Assembly: GCA_964388085.1 (NCBI GenBank)
Contig: CAYLZW010000196.1
Span: forward strand, 1 to 11,257
DNA length: 11,257 nucleotides
Source of the DNA: CAYLZW01 sp964388085
Lineage (GTDB): Bacteria; Myxococcota; UBA727; CAYLZW01
Direction: 5' to 3'
The stretch's first letter is position 1. Each line of letters begins with the position of its first letter. The notes below the pieces were generated by a model. That model was not told the DNA's origin. It saw only the letters and a program-made list of their open reading frames with translations, and made no database searches. The translations under genes were made by a program, and so were the position numbers. Positions 1 through 10,421 of the stretch are shown one piece after another.

Positions 1-516
<516 letters not shown>

Positions 517-517
517 G

Positions 518-571
518 GAGCAGAGCCGCGTGCCGCTCAGCGGCTCGCCGTGGTGAGCCGCCGCTCTGCTC
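518..571. terminator. Possible bidirectional terminator between convergent genes
   Basis: Perfect 9-bp inverted repeat GAGCAGAGC (518-526) / GCTCTGCTC (563-571) starting 2 bp after the hslU stop. The intervening bases contain smaller alternative stems: GCCGC/GCGGC at 532-544, and CGGCTC/GAGCCG at 541-546 and 555-560. The position suits a shared terminator for hslU and the NfeD-like gene, whose last codons it overlaps. Neither side has a clear T-run, so intrinsic termination is not demonstrated. Confidence 0.35.
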
Positions 572-1679
572 TTCGTCGATCCGCGCTCGCGTGCGAGAGC
601 ACCGCCGTGATGCCGCCGAGCGCGCCCGCCACCGGCAGGACGGCGCCCCAGGAGATGTGCGGATCGACGTCCAGGTAGAAGCCCGGGTGGTGCGCGTCGA
701 GCAGCCGCAGAGAGCCGAGCAGGAGCGCGACGACGCCCCCGACGGTGAGCGCGCCGAAGCCCTTGCAGCGCAGCTCGGCGCCAAAGAGCAACACGGCCAC
801 CACCAGCAGCGCGAGCGCGACGATGTCGACGGGCAAGAGGTTCAGCCCGAACGCCGACAGCAAGAGCGCGCCGGTGCCGACGAGGCCGGGCACGAGCATG
901 CCGGGGCGATAGACCTCGAGCAGGACGCCGAGCACGCCGAGCATCAAGAGCGCGTACAAGAGGTTCGGATCGGCCACCGCGCGGGCCACGATATGCCGCC
1001 AGCCGAGCGGGGCGTCCGTGATGCGCGCGCCGGCGAGATCGAGCCGCAGAGGCCTGCCGAGGACGTCGAGGCGCTCGCCGTCGAGCGCGTGCAGGAGGCC
1101 TGCCTCGCCGGCGCTGACGAGATCGACGGCGCCGACGAGAGCCGCGTCCGCGCCGGACACCGAGCGGTGCTGGAGCACGGCCCCTTCGGCCCAGGACGCG
1201 TTGCGATCGCGGTGGGAGGCCAGGAAGCGGGCGAGCGCAGCGTTCTCCGACAGCGAGCCGGCGCTCGGGTCCGGCACAGGCCCCGTGTTGCCGAAGCCGA
1301 GGGACGCGTCGGGAGCGATGGCCGCGATGTGCGCCGCGAGCACGACGAGCGCGGACGCCGCGCCCGCGTGCGCGCCGGGAGGGACGTAAGCGATGACGGG
1401 GCCGCGCGAGCGGAGGATGAACTCGATGAGCCGGCGCGTGGCGTCCAGCTCACCGCCGGGGGAGTCGACGACGAGCATGGTGGCGGCGCAGCCGGCGCTC
1501 TCGCTGATGCGGATGGCGCGGTGCACATAACGCGCGTCGTCGGGCGTGATCATCCCCGTGAGCTCCGCGCGGACCACGCAATTGCCGGCTTCGCTCGACG
1601 GCTCGAGGGCGGCCGCGCCACGGGGAGCGAGCAGGAGCACGCACGCAACGCCTGCGCTGGCGACGAGGGAGCGGGGCAT
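537..1679 (-). CDS. NfeD/ClpP-class membrane protein, predicted protease-dead
   Basis: 380-residue membrane protein of the NfeD family (long form). A signal peptide spans about residues 1-24. A ClpP/crotonase-like domain (about 35-215) carries the family motif VDSPGG (71-76) and HIAAIAP (117-123). Four or five hydrophobic segments follow (about 241-258, 262-282, 285-302, 307-327, 343-362). Family members with this domain are membrane-bound serine proteases with a Ser-Lys dyad. Here the stretch GAHAGAASALVVLAAH (102-117) aligns without gaps to the usual GARAASAG-type motif but puts Ala107 at the nucleophile position. The only lysine in the whole protein is K306, in the membrane region. The protein ends in a basic tail after the last membrane segment, without the C-terminal OB-fold domain usual in this family. 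I chose the ATG at 1679 over one 10 codons upstream (1709) because GGAGG lies 5 nt before it and a clean signal peptide begins there. Family call is strong; loss of activity is inference. Confidence 0.88.
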   Translation of the reverse strand: MPRSLVASAGVACVLLLAPRGAAALEPSSEAGNCVVRAELTGMITPDDARYVHRAIRISESAGCAATMLVVDSPGGELDATRRLIEFILRSRGPVIAYVPPGAHAGAASALVVLAAHIAAIAPDASLGFGNTGPVPDPSAGSLSENAALARFLASHRDRNASWAEGAVLQHRSVSGADAALVGAVDLVSAGEAGLLHALDGERLDVLGRPLRLDLAGARITDAPLGWRHIVARAVADPNLLYALLMLGVLGVLLEVYRPGMLVPGLVGTGALLLSAFGLNLLPVDIVALALLVVAVLLFGAELRCKGFGALTVGGVVALLLGSLRLLDAHHPGFYLDVDPHISWGAVLPVAGALGGITAVLSHASADRRRAERRLTTASR

Positions 1680-1993
1680 CGGGACCTCCGGCGGAGTTCC
1701 CGATTGCAAGCGAGGCGCCGGGCGCGGAGTGCCATTTGTGGGCGTGCATCGTGGCGCACGCGCCCAATTGTGCTCGGATGACCCGCCCGGCGCGGACGCG
1801 GTCGCTGCCCGGTGGAGCGCCGCGACGCTCGATCGGGGAGCGGCCGCCTGGCAGGAGCGTCATCCGACCCATGTGCAGCGGCGGACATCGGGTATCATCA
1901 CGAGCCGCGCGCGTTCGAGACGCAGCGTGTGCGACGAGCCTCGTCAGCGTCTTTGTGACGTGCGCTCCTCAGACCTGAGCCCCGGAGAACGCA
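1680..1993. promoter_or_regulatory. Divergent intergenic region (314 bp)
   Basis: Non-coding stretch between the divergently transcribed NfeD-like gene and the molybdenum hydroxylase gene, so it should hold both promoters. I see a ribosome-binding site for each: GGAGG read on the - strand (1685-1689) and GGAGA (1984-1988) on the + strand. TATCAT at 1893-1898 resembles a -10 element for the + strand gene, but there is no convincing -35 hexamer 16-18 bp upstream. A nested inverted repeat at 1918-1952 is listed separately. No small gene with a credible start and ribosome-binding site was found. Confidence 0.5.
1918..1952 (+). promoter_or_regulatory. Nested inverted repeat in the hydroxylase leader
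   Basis: Outer arms AGACGC (1918-1923) and GCGTCT (1947-1952) enclose an inner perfect hairpin GACGA-GCC-TCGTC (1933-1945). The structure lies 41 bp upstream of the GTG start at 1994. It could be a leader stem-loop or an operator for the molybdenum hydroxylase gene. It is far too small to be a molybdenum-cofactor riboswitch. Chance occurrence is possible in DNA this GC-rich. Confidence 0.3.
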
Positions 1994-4624
<2,631 letters not shown>

Positions 4625-4675
4625 CGCCGGCAGGGAGTGTGACCTCGGAGACCGTGCCGTGCTGACGAGGGCGCT

Positions 4676-7012
4676 GTGACGAGGGCGACGTGCCGCGCGG
4701 CGATCGTCGGGGGCGTGCTCGCGCTGTCGGCGTGTGTGCTGCGGCCGGAACTGGCGGGGCGCGCTTGCGACGACGAGCACCCCTGTGTCGCGGGCTACAC
4801 CTGCCATGCGGGCACCTGCGTCACGGGTCCCGTCGCCGAGCTTCCGCTGGACGACGCTGGCTCCACAGCGACCGACGCAGGGCTCGGCGCCGACGGCGGC
4901 TCGCTCGTCGATAGCGGCGCACTAGTCGATGGCGGTTCGCATGTGGACGGCGGCTCGCTCGTCGATGGCGGCTCCTTCGTCGATGGCGGCTCGCTCGTCG
5001 ACGGTGGCGTTCAGGTCGATGCGGGCGAGCTGTGCCCGGCGCCGCTGGACGACGAGTCCTGGCTCGCGTCCTTCAGCATCTCCCCGGCGTGGGCGCCGCC
5101 ACCCGCCGCCAACGTGGTCGTCCAGTGGGACGCCCCCGGGATGCAGAGCTGTAGCGTGCGCTGGCTCGAGGACGAGCGCGCCGCGTTACCGGCCGTTGGC
5201 TCCACGACGGTGCACACGCAGTACCTCTCCCGCACCTTCATCCTGCGCTGCAGCGACAGCGCGGGCGAGACCTTCGAAGCCTCGCGGGTGTTCCGCATGG
5301 GGCCGCGCGTGCTCGACCTCGACGTGGGAGGAAACCGTACCTGCGTCGTCCTGGAGGGCGGCGTGGTGAAGTGTTGGGGCAGCATGGGCAGCGAGATCCC
5401 GGGCACCGTTGTCCCCGGCGGCATCATCGGTGACGAGCCGTCGGAGACGGGCGCTGGGCTCCTGCGTGTCCCGCTGAACGATCTCGGCGGCGATCCGGCC
5501 GGCAACGACAACCGCGCGGTGCGGGTCTTCGTCGGCAACCGCCACAACTGCGTGCTCCTCGACGACGGTCGCGTCAAGTGCTGGGGGATTAACACCTCCG
5601 GCGAGCTGGGCACCGAGACCGACGCGCATGCGCTTGTCATGGAGGGGTGGGAGTCGTTGCCCGCGGCGCTGCTCAGCGAGACGCCCGTCACGCTGGGGAT
5701 CAACTCGGGCCAGTCCTGCGCGGTGTTTGCTGACGGCAGCGTCGGCTGCTGGGGGCGCGGAGGAACGGGGGAGCTCGGTGCGCCCTATCCGGACGGACAG
5801 GCGCCCGGGCAAATGCCGGGATCGCTCGGCGCCGCGCTGCCTCGCTTCTTCCTCGATGCCAGCGCCAAGGTGCGCACATTGGTGTCGGCGCCTGGCTTCC
5901 TATGCGCTCTACTCGACGACGGTCAGGTGAAGTGTTGGGGCTCTAACGGCTACGGACAGCTCGGTCTGGGCGACACGTACACGCGAGGGGATCAAGTGGG
6001 CGAGGTCGGACCGGGCTCTGCCGCGGTCCCGCTCGGCGCAGCCGCGCAGAAGATTGACGTCGGCCACAACGTAGCCTGTGCGCTTGTCGAGGGGCAGGGC
6101 GTGAAGTGCTGGGGGCAGAACTACTCAGCGCAGCTCGGTCAGGAGCCAACGGGGGACGCAGGCCCGGAAGACATCGGCGACGATCCCGGCGAGGTGGCGG
6201 CGCTCTCGCCGATCGACCTCGGCGCTGGCACTGTCACCGACATCGCGATCGGGAGCGGCCACGGCTGCGCGGTCATCGGCGTCGGCGGCATCATCAAGTG
6301 CTGGGGCCGCAACAGCTACGGACAGCTCGGTGTGGGCGACGCCGAAGACCGCGGTGACGACGTGGGCGAGCTCGGCGCCGCGCTGGAGGAGACGGAGGTC
6401 CCCGGATACCCCGCCCGCGTCAGCGCGGGCAGCCAACACACATGCGCGCGCGGCGAGTCCGGTGAGGTGTACTGCTGGGGACGCAACAACTGGGGGCAGC
6501 TCGGCCTCGGCGACACCGAGGACCGCGGCGACGAGGCAGGAGAGATGGGCAGCGCGCTGCCTCCGCTCGACTTCGGCCCCCTCGTCGACGAGGCGTTCAC
6601 GCTCGACGGCGTGCGCGCGGCCCTCGAGCGACAAGGCTGCACCTCGTGTCATGCCAAAGCCCTGGCGCCGACGACGCGCGCGGAGCCGCCGCTCGACGGC
6701 TGCGCCCCCGAGCGTGTCAGCGCCGGCGACTACCCCCTCGCGGGCGCGAGCCCGAGCTCCGCGGAGGGAGCGCTCCGCTGCCTCGACTGGCACCTCACCG
6801 AGGAATGCTCCGGAGAAGGAGCGCACGCGCGGCGCGTCGATCCACGTCGACCCGAGCGCAGCCTGCTGCTGCACAGCTTCTATTGCGCGAGCCGGACATG
6901 CGCCGAGCCAGCGCCCTACCACCCGAGCGTGGAGGGCCTCGAGTATGTGAGCATCGGCTACGACTTCGCGTACTTGTTCCAGTGGATCGCGCGCGGCGCG
7001 CCGGGTCTCTGA
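4676..7012 (+). CDS. RCC1-propeller lipoprotein with C-terminal CXXCH haem motif
   Basis: 778-residue predicted exported lipoprotein. A signal peptide ends in the lipobox LSAC (17-20, lipidated C20). Next comes a small cysteine module, C31-X5-C37-X5-C43-X4-C48, then a linker of seven hexapeptides (consensus SLVDGG, 76-117) and a spacer domain (about 118-208). Seven RCC1-type blades follow, each with a CWG core (C233, C302, C358, C420, C478, C542, C600) and a partner Cys 9-11 residues earlier, probably a disulfide per blade. Five repeats carry a GDxxGE-like loop. The last blade runs straight into a C-terminal domain with CTSCH (655-659), a covalent haem c site, plus five more cysteines. No methionine follows the motif, so a distal ligand would have to be His (H706, H717, H733 or H749) or be absent. 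Start is GTG with GAGG 5 nt upstream. It lies 51 bp after the hydroxylase gene, so read-through is possible. Its function is unknown; RCC1 propellers mostly bind other proteins. Confidence 0.88.
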   Translation: MTRATCRAAIVGGVLALSACVLRPELAGRACDDEHPCVAGYTCHAGTCVTGPVAELPLDDAGSTATDAGLGADGGSLVDSGALVDGGSHVDGGSLVDGGSFVDGGSLVDGGVQVDAGELCPAPLDDESWLASFSISPAWAPPPAANVVVQWDAPGMQSCSVRWLEDERAALPAVGSTTVHTQYLSRTFILRCSDSAGETFEASRVFRMGPRVLDLDVGGNRTCVVLEGGVVKCWGSMGSEIPGTVVPGGIIGDEPSETGAGLLRVPLNDLGGDPAGNDNRAVRVFVGNRHNCVLLDDGRVKCWGINTSGELGTETDAHALVMEGWESLPAALLSETPVTLGINSGQSCAVFADGSVGCWGRGGTGELGAPYPDGQAPGQMPGSLGAALPRFFLDASAKVRTLVSAPGFLCALLDDGQVKCWGSNGYGQLGLGDTYTRGDQVGEVGPGSAAVPLGAAAQKIDVGHNVACALVEGQGVKCWGQNYSAQLGQEPTGDAGPEDIGDDPGEVAALSPIDLGAGTVTDIAIGSGHGCAVIGVGGIIKCWGRNSYGQLGVGDAEDRGDDVGELGAALEETEVPGYPARVSAGSQHTCARGESGEVYCWGRNNWGQLGLGDTEDRGDEAGEMGSALPPLDFGPLVDEAFTLDGVRAALERQGCTSCHAKALAPTTRAEPPLDGCAPERVSAGDYPLAGASPSSAEGALRCLDWHLTEECSGEGAHARRVDPRRPERSLLLHSFYCASRTCAEPAPYHPSVEGLEYVSIGYDFAYLFQWIARGAPGL
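4901..5026 (+). repeat. Seven tandem 18-bp repeats encoding the SLVDGG linker
   Basis: Seven in-frame 18-bp units, each near TCGCTCGTCGATGGCGGC, encode a hexapeptide linker between the N-terminal cysteine module and the folded part of the RCC1 lipoprotein. Units vary mainly at their second codon (Leu, His, Phe, Gln) and at third positions; the last unit is the most divergent. A change of unit number would keep the frame and only alter the reach of the propeller from the membrane. Confidence 0.9.
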
Positions 7013-7033
7013 GCGTTCGCGAGCGCGGGCATA

Positions 7034-7081
7034 TCAGCCTGCGTCGGTCGCACCCGCGTCGTCGCTCGCGCCAGCGTCGTC
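7034..7081 (-). repeat. 48-bp direct repeat, copy 1
   Basis: Matches 7713-7760 at 44 of 48 bases in the same orientation. Both copies begin (read on the - strand) in Asp-Asp-Ala-Gly codons and end exactly at a TGA stop, so the repeat is the 3' end of a coding sequence. This copy lies in the gene remnant. Confidence 0.85.
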
Positions 7082-7111
7082 AGCCGTCGGCGCGGTGGCG
7101 CCGGGACGAGC
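7034..7111 (-). pseudogene. Remnant of an Asp-Ala-Gly lipoprotein tail
   Basis: An open stretch of 25 codons on the - strand, rich in Asp, Ala and Gly, closed by TGA at 7034-7036 and preceded directly by two consecutive stops (TAG TGA, 7112-7117). It has no start codon. Its last 15 residues match the C-terminus of the lipoprotein at 7713-8099 at 12 positions, and the DNA matches over 48 bp including the stop. It is in the same frame as the lipoprotein gene ending at 7151, just upstream on this strand. It is probably the leftover end of a duplicated or truncated lipoprotein gene. The rest of the 138-bp gap between convergent genes shows only a weak 5-bp hairpin at 7013-7026. Confidence 0.65.
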
Positions 7112-7150
7112 TCACTATGGGTGCGGGTGCGGCGTTGCGCGGGGCGTCGC

Positions 7151-7678
7151 CTATTGCTCGTCGCCTTCCGGCCGCCAAAAGTCGTCGTACGTGACAGGCG
7201 CCACGCCTTCCAACGGCACGCTTCGGACGGCGTCTACGATCTCCTCCATGCTAACGATACCTGGACGCGTTCCGGGGCCCCCCGTGAACACGTAATATGG
7301 CGGCGTGCAGTCGCCGTCGAGCAGGGTTGGTCGCAGGAAGTTTAGCCCCGCGCCCCGCTGATTGGCCGCGGCACCAGCCTCCGGGTTGAAGAGAAGGGTC
7401 GCCGACTGCTCGCCGTCGTCACAGGACAGCCCGTCGGCCTCCCGCACTCCGCAGAGGCTCGCGACTGCCAGCTGCATGGCAACGACCGAGCCGCCACCGC
7501 TCGTCAAGGTGCACTCGCCTACGGGGGTTGCCTCTGAGGCAAGGGCGGCAATGTTTGAAGCCGCTCGATTCCTGGCTCTAGTTAGTTGTTGATCTCGCAG
7601 GTATTCCGGGGTGGCAGACCCGTCGGCATAGCAACCAGAGAGCAGCACAAACGCAGCCAGGGACGCGGTGTGTTTCAT
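7151..7678 (-). CDS. Small lipoprotein of unknown function
   Basis: 175-residue predicted lipoprotein. The signal peptide is short and ends in a good lipobox, LSGC (13-16, lipidated C16). The mature part has four more cysteines (C56, C76, C86, C124), which could form two disulfides. It has a stretch GGGSVVAMQLAVASLCG (61-77) and an acidic, proline-containing C-terminus. I recognise no family. The ATG at 7678 has GGGAGA 6 nt upstream; earlier in-frame starts would run through the preceding lipoprotein gene in another frame and would bury the signal peptide, so they were not used. It follows the 7713-8099 gene by 34 bp on the same strand, so co-transcription is likely. Codon use around 7540-7630 looks somewhat less GC-biased than in the neighbouring enzyme genes, which fits a fast-evolving accessory lipoprotein. 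Confidence 0.8.
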   Translation of the reverse strand: MKHTASLAAFVLLSGCYADGSATPEYLRDQQLTRARNRAASNIAALASEATPVGECTLTSGGGSVVAMQLAVASLCGVREADGLSCDDGEQSATLLFNPEAGAAANQRGAGLNFLRPTLLDGDCTPPYYVFTGGPGTRPGIVSMEEIVDAVRSVPLEGVAPVTYDDFWRPEGDEQ

Positions 7679-7692
7679 AAGGGATCTCCCTT
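7679..7692 (-). promoter_or_regulatory. Inverted repeat overlapping the lipoprotein ribosome-binding site
   Basis: Read on the - strand: AAGGGA-GA-TCCCTT, directly before the ATG at 7678. The arm and centre contain the Shine-Dalgarno GGGAGA, so a hairpin here could partly hide it. The 2-nt centre is too tight for full pairing, leaving about four or five real pairs. An operator half-site pair is another reading. Support is positional only. Confidence 0.3.
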
Positions 7693-7712
7693 CGAAACGG
7701 AGCGGCGGCGCC

Positions 7713-7760
7713 TCAGCCTCCGTCGCTCCCACCCGCGTCGTCGCTCGCGCCCGCGTCGTC
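7713..7760 (-). repeat. 48-bp direct repeat, copy 2
   Basis: Partner of 7034-7081 (44 of 48 bases). This copy is the 3' end of an intact lipoprotein gene and encodes its terminal Asp/Ala/Gly/Ser tail and stop codon. Confidence 0.85.
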
Positions 7761-8099
7761 GTCGCTCGTGCCGGCGTCGTCGTCGTCGCCTGCGTCCGCA
7801 ACGCTAGGGCCGGAGTCGATCTCGTCCGCTCCGGCGTCCTCTTCGTCGGCGCCCGCGTCGTCTTCGATGACGGGCACATCGGCGGGCGGCTCGCCGGCGT
7901 CCACGACCGGATCGGGCCCCGCGTCGACGGTGGAGCCGGTGCGGTCCACACACGCGAACTCACGACAGACCTCGTCGGCCGCGCAGTCGCCGTCGGTGCG
8001 GCACTCCCCAGGCACGGACGGGCAGCCCGCGGTGAGCAGCGCGAGCGAGGTCAGCCCGACGGTGGACGCAGCGACGAAGACGCGACGAAGGGTGTTCAT
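7713..8099 (-). CDS. Lipoprotein with cysteine module and Asp-Ala-Gly tail
   Basis: 128-residue predicted lipoprotein. A positively charged start (MNTLRR) and hydrophobic core lead to a cleavage site LLTAGC, with C26 as the lipidated residue; Thr at -3 is off-consensus, so plain signal peptidase I cleavage is possible. A cysteine module C33-X5-C39-X5-C45-X4-C50 follows, with the same spacing as in the RCC1 lipoprotein of this window. The rest (about 55-128) is low-complexity, dominated by Asp, Ala, Gly and Glu with repeated DAG triplets, strongly acidic and presumably disordered. Such tails usually link to a folded domain, but here none follows. I chose the ATG at 8099 over one at 8111 because GAGG lies 6 nt upstream. 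It begins 35 bp after the amidase stop on the same strand and could be read through from that operon. Function unknown. Confidence 0.78.
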   Translation of the reverse strand: MNTLRRVFVAASTVGLTSLALLTAGCPSVPGECRTDGDCAADEVCREFACVDRTGSTVDAGPDPVVDAGEPPADVPVIEDDAGADEEDAGADEIDSGPSVADAGDDDDAGTSDDDAGASDDAGGSDGG

Positions 8100-8134
8100 A
8101 AGGTGCCTCATTCTCTCGATCGGTCAGGGAGCGC

Positions 8135-9087
<953 letters not shown>

Positions 9088-9091
<4 letters not shown>

Positions 9092-10413
9092 GGGGCGAGC
9101 CCCTTCATGCGCTCCCAGGTGTCTAGCGCGGCTCGCTCGGCGCGGGAGGTGAGCGCTTTCTCGTCGAGGGAGCTGTGTTGGCGATCGCTCAGCGTGAAGC
9201 GGCCGCCGATCATCACGGAGCGGACCTGCGCGGAGGAGAGGCGGAACACCAGCGCCGCCGCGAGGTTCTCCGTCAAGAGCGGCGGGCCGGGCAGCTCGTC
9301 GAGGACGACCAGATCGGCCGCGTACCGAGGCGCGAGCTTGCCGAGCTTCACCCCGAGGCGTCCGGACGCGTAGCGAGCGTTCGCGGCGAGCATCTCGAGC
9401 AGGCGCTGCGGTGAGGCGCCGGTGTTGCCCTCCTGCGCGCGGAAGTACGCCGTCTTGAGCTCGCTCCACATATCGCCGTCGATGCCGTCGGTGCCGAGCA
9501 GGGTGCGCGCGCCGAAGGAGCCGAGCGGCGCGTAGCCGACGGCGTTGTTCATGTTGCTGCGCGCCTGGTGCGCGATCCACACGCCGGCGCGCTCGAGCGC
9601 CTGCAGCTCGAGGCGTGAGAGGTGGACGCAGTGCGCGTAGAGGCTGTCTTCGAGCAGGGCGCCGCAGCGCTCGAGGCGCGCGATCAGCGGCTCCCCTGTC
9701 GTGGCCTCGTCGTCCTGCGCCTCGGCCACGTGGATGTGTACGGCGCTGCCGTGCTCGCGCGCGAGCGTCGCGCAGCCCTGCAGCGTCTCGTCCGAGACCG
9801 TGAAATTGGCGTGTACGCCCACGAGCGTCGACGACCACGGCGTGCTGCCGCGGCGCAGCATCCCCTCGTGCGCGCGCAGGCCGGCCGCCGCCTTCTCGGG
9901 GCCGCCGCGATCGGTGACCTCGTAGCAGAGCACCCGGCGCTGCCCGATCTCGGCGAGGCTGTCATCGAGCGCCTCGAGGCTGCCCTCGATGAACGACGGC
10001 GAGGCGTGGTGATCGATGATCGTCGTCGTGCCGACCTTCAACGCCGCGAGCCCGCCGGTGAGGCCGGACACGCGCACGCCCTCCTCGTCGAGCGCGCGGT
10101 CGAGGCGCCACCAGACCTTGGCGAGCATGTCCGCGAAGCTGACCGGCGGCTCGGCGACGAAGGGCATGCCGCAAGCGAGCGCGGAGTAGAGGTGGTGATG
10201 CCCGCAGACGAGCCCGGGCATCAGCAGCCGGTCGCTCAGCTCGACGACGACGTCAGCGCCGCCGGCGGCGAGCGTGGGACCGACCTCGACGATCTCCTGG
10301 CCGCGCACGCGCACGTCCGCGCGCTCGACCCGCGGCGGATCGAGGTGCAGCAGCGTCGCGCCCTTCAGCAGGGCGCCCTCGTGCGCCTTGGCTCCCAAAG
10401 ACGGCAGCGTCAT
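9088..10413 (-). CDS. ssnA: SsnA-type amidohydrolase (putative aminohydrolase)
   Basis: 441-residue metal-dependent hydrolase of the amidohydrolase superfamily, close to the size of E. coli SsnA. Metal-binding residues are in order: GHHHLYS with H72 and H74, HIHVAE with H228, AHCVHLS with H261, and LLGTDG with D309. These fit a mononuclear deaminase-type site (guanine deaminase/chlorohydrolase branch). A strand before the barrel and a C-terminal return strand form the composite beta-sandwich. SsnA proteins occur with YgfK and Xdh-type hydroxylases in selenium-dependent hydroxylase loci; their substrate is not established. The ATG at 10413 has GAGGA 5 nt upstream and follows the ygfK stop by 8 bp. 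The 3' end overlaps the amidase start. Plain guanine deaminase or another purine deaminase is the alternative, but the immediate ygfK neighbour favours SsnA. Confidence 0.9.
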
Positions 10414-10421
10414 GGTCGTCC

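Noticed and set aside
1680..1720. A sigma-54 promoter suggested by GATTGCA near 1703
   Set aside because: No GG element lies at the required 10-nt spacing from the GC, and no TGGCAC-like half is present.
591..1781. Long + strand open frame opposite the NfeD-like gene
   Set aside because: Low-complexity Arg/Ala/Glu-rich translation with no domain. The - strand frame has a signal peptide, NfeD motifs and a good ribosome-binding site.
4676..7012. The CXXCH lipoprotein as electron acceptor of the upstream hydroxylase
   Set aside because: The hydroxylase has no Tat or Sec signal and should be cytoplasmic, while the lipoprotein is exported. Adjacency alone (51 bp) does not support direct electron transfer.
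7013..7026. Terminator after the RCC1 lipoprotein gene
   Set aside because: The best stem is 5 bp with one G-U pair and no T-run, too weak to list as a feature.
7730..7870. CRISPR-like or simple-sequence array from repeated GTCGTC motifs
   Set aside because: Units are short, irregular and in frame with Asp-Ala-Gly codons of the lipoprotein tail; there are no spacers.
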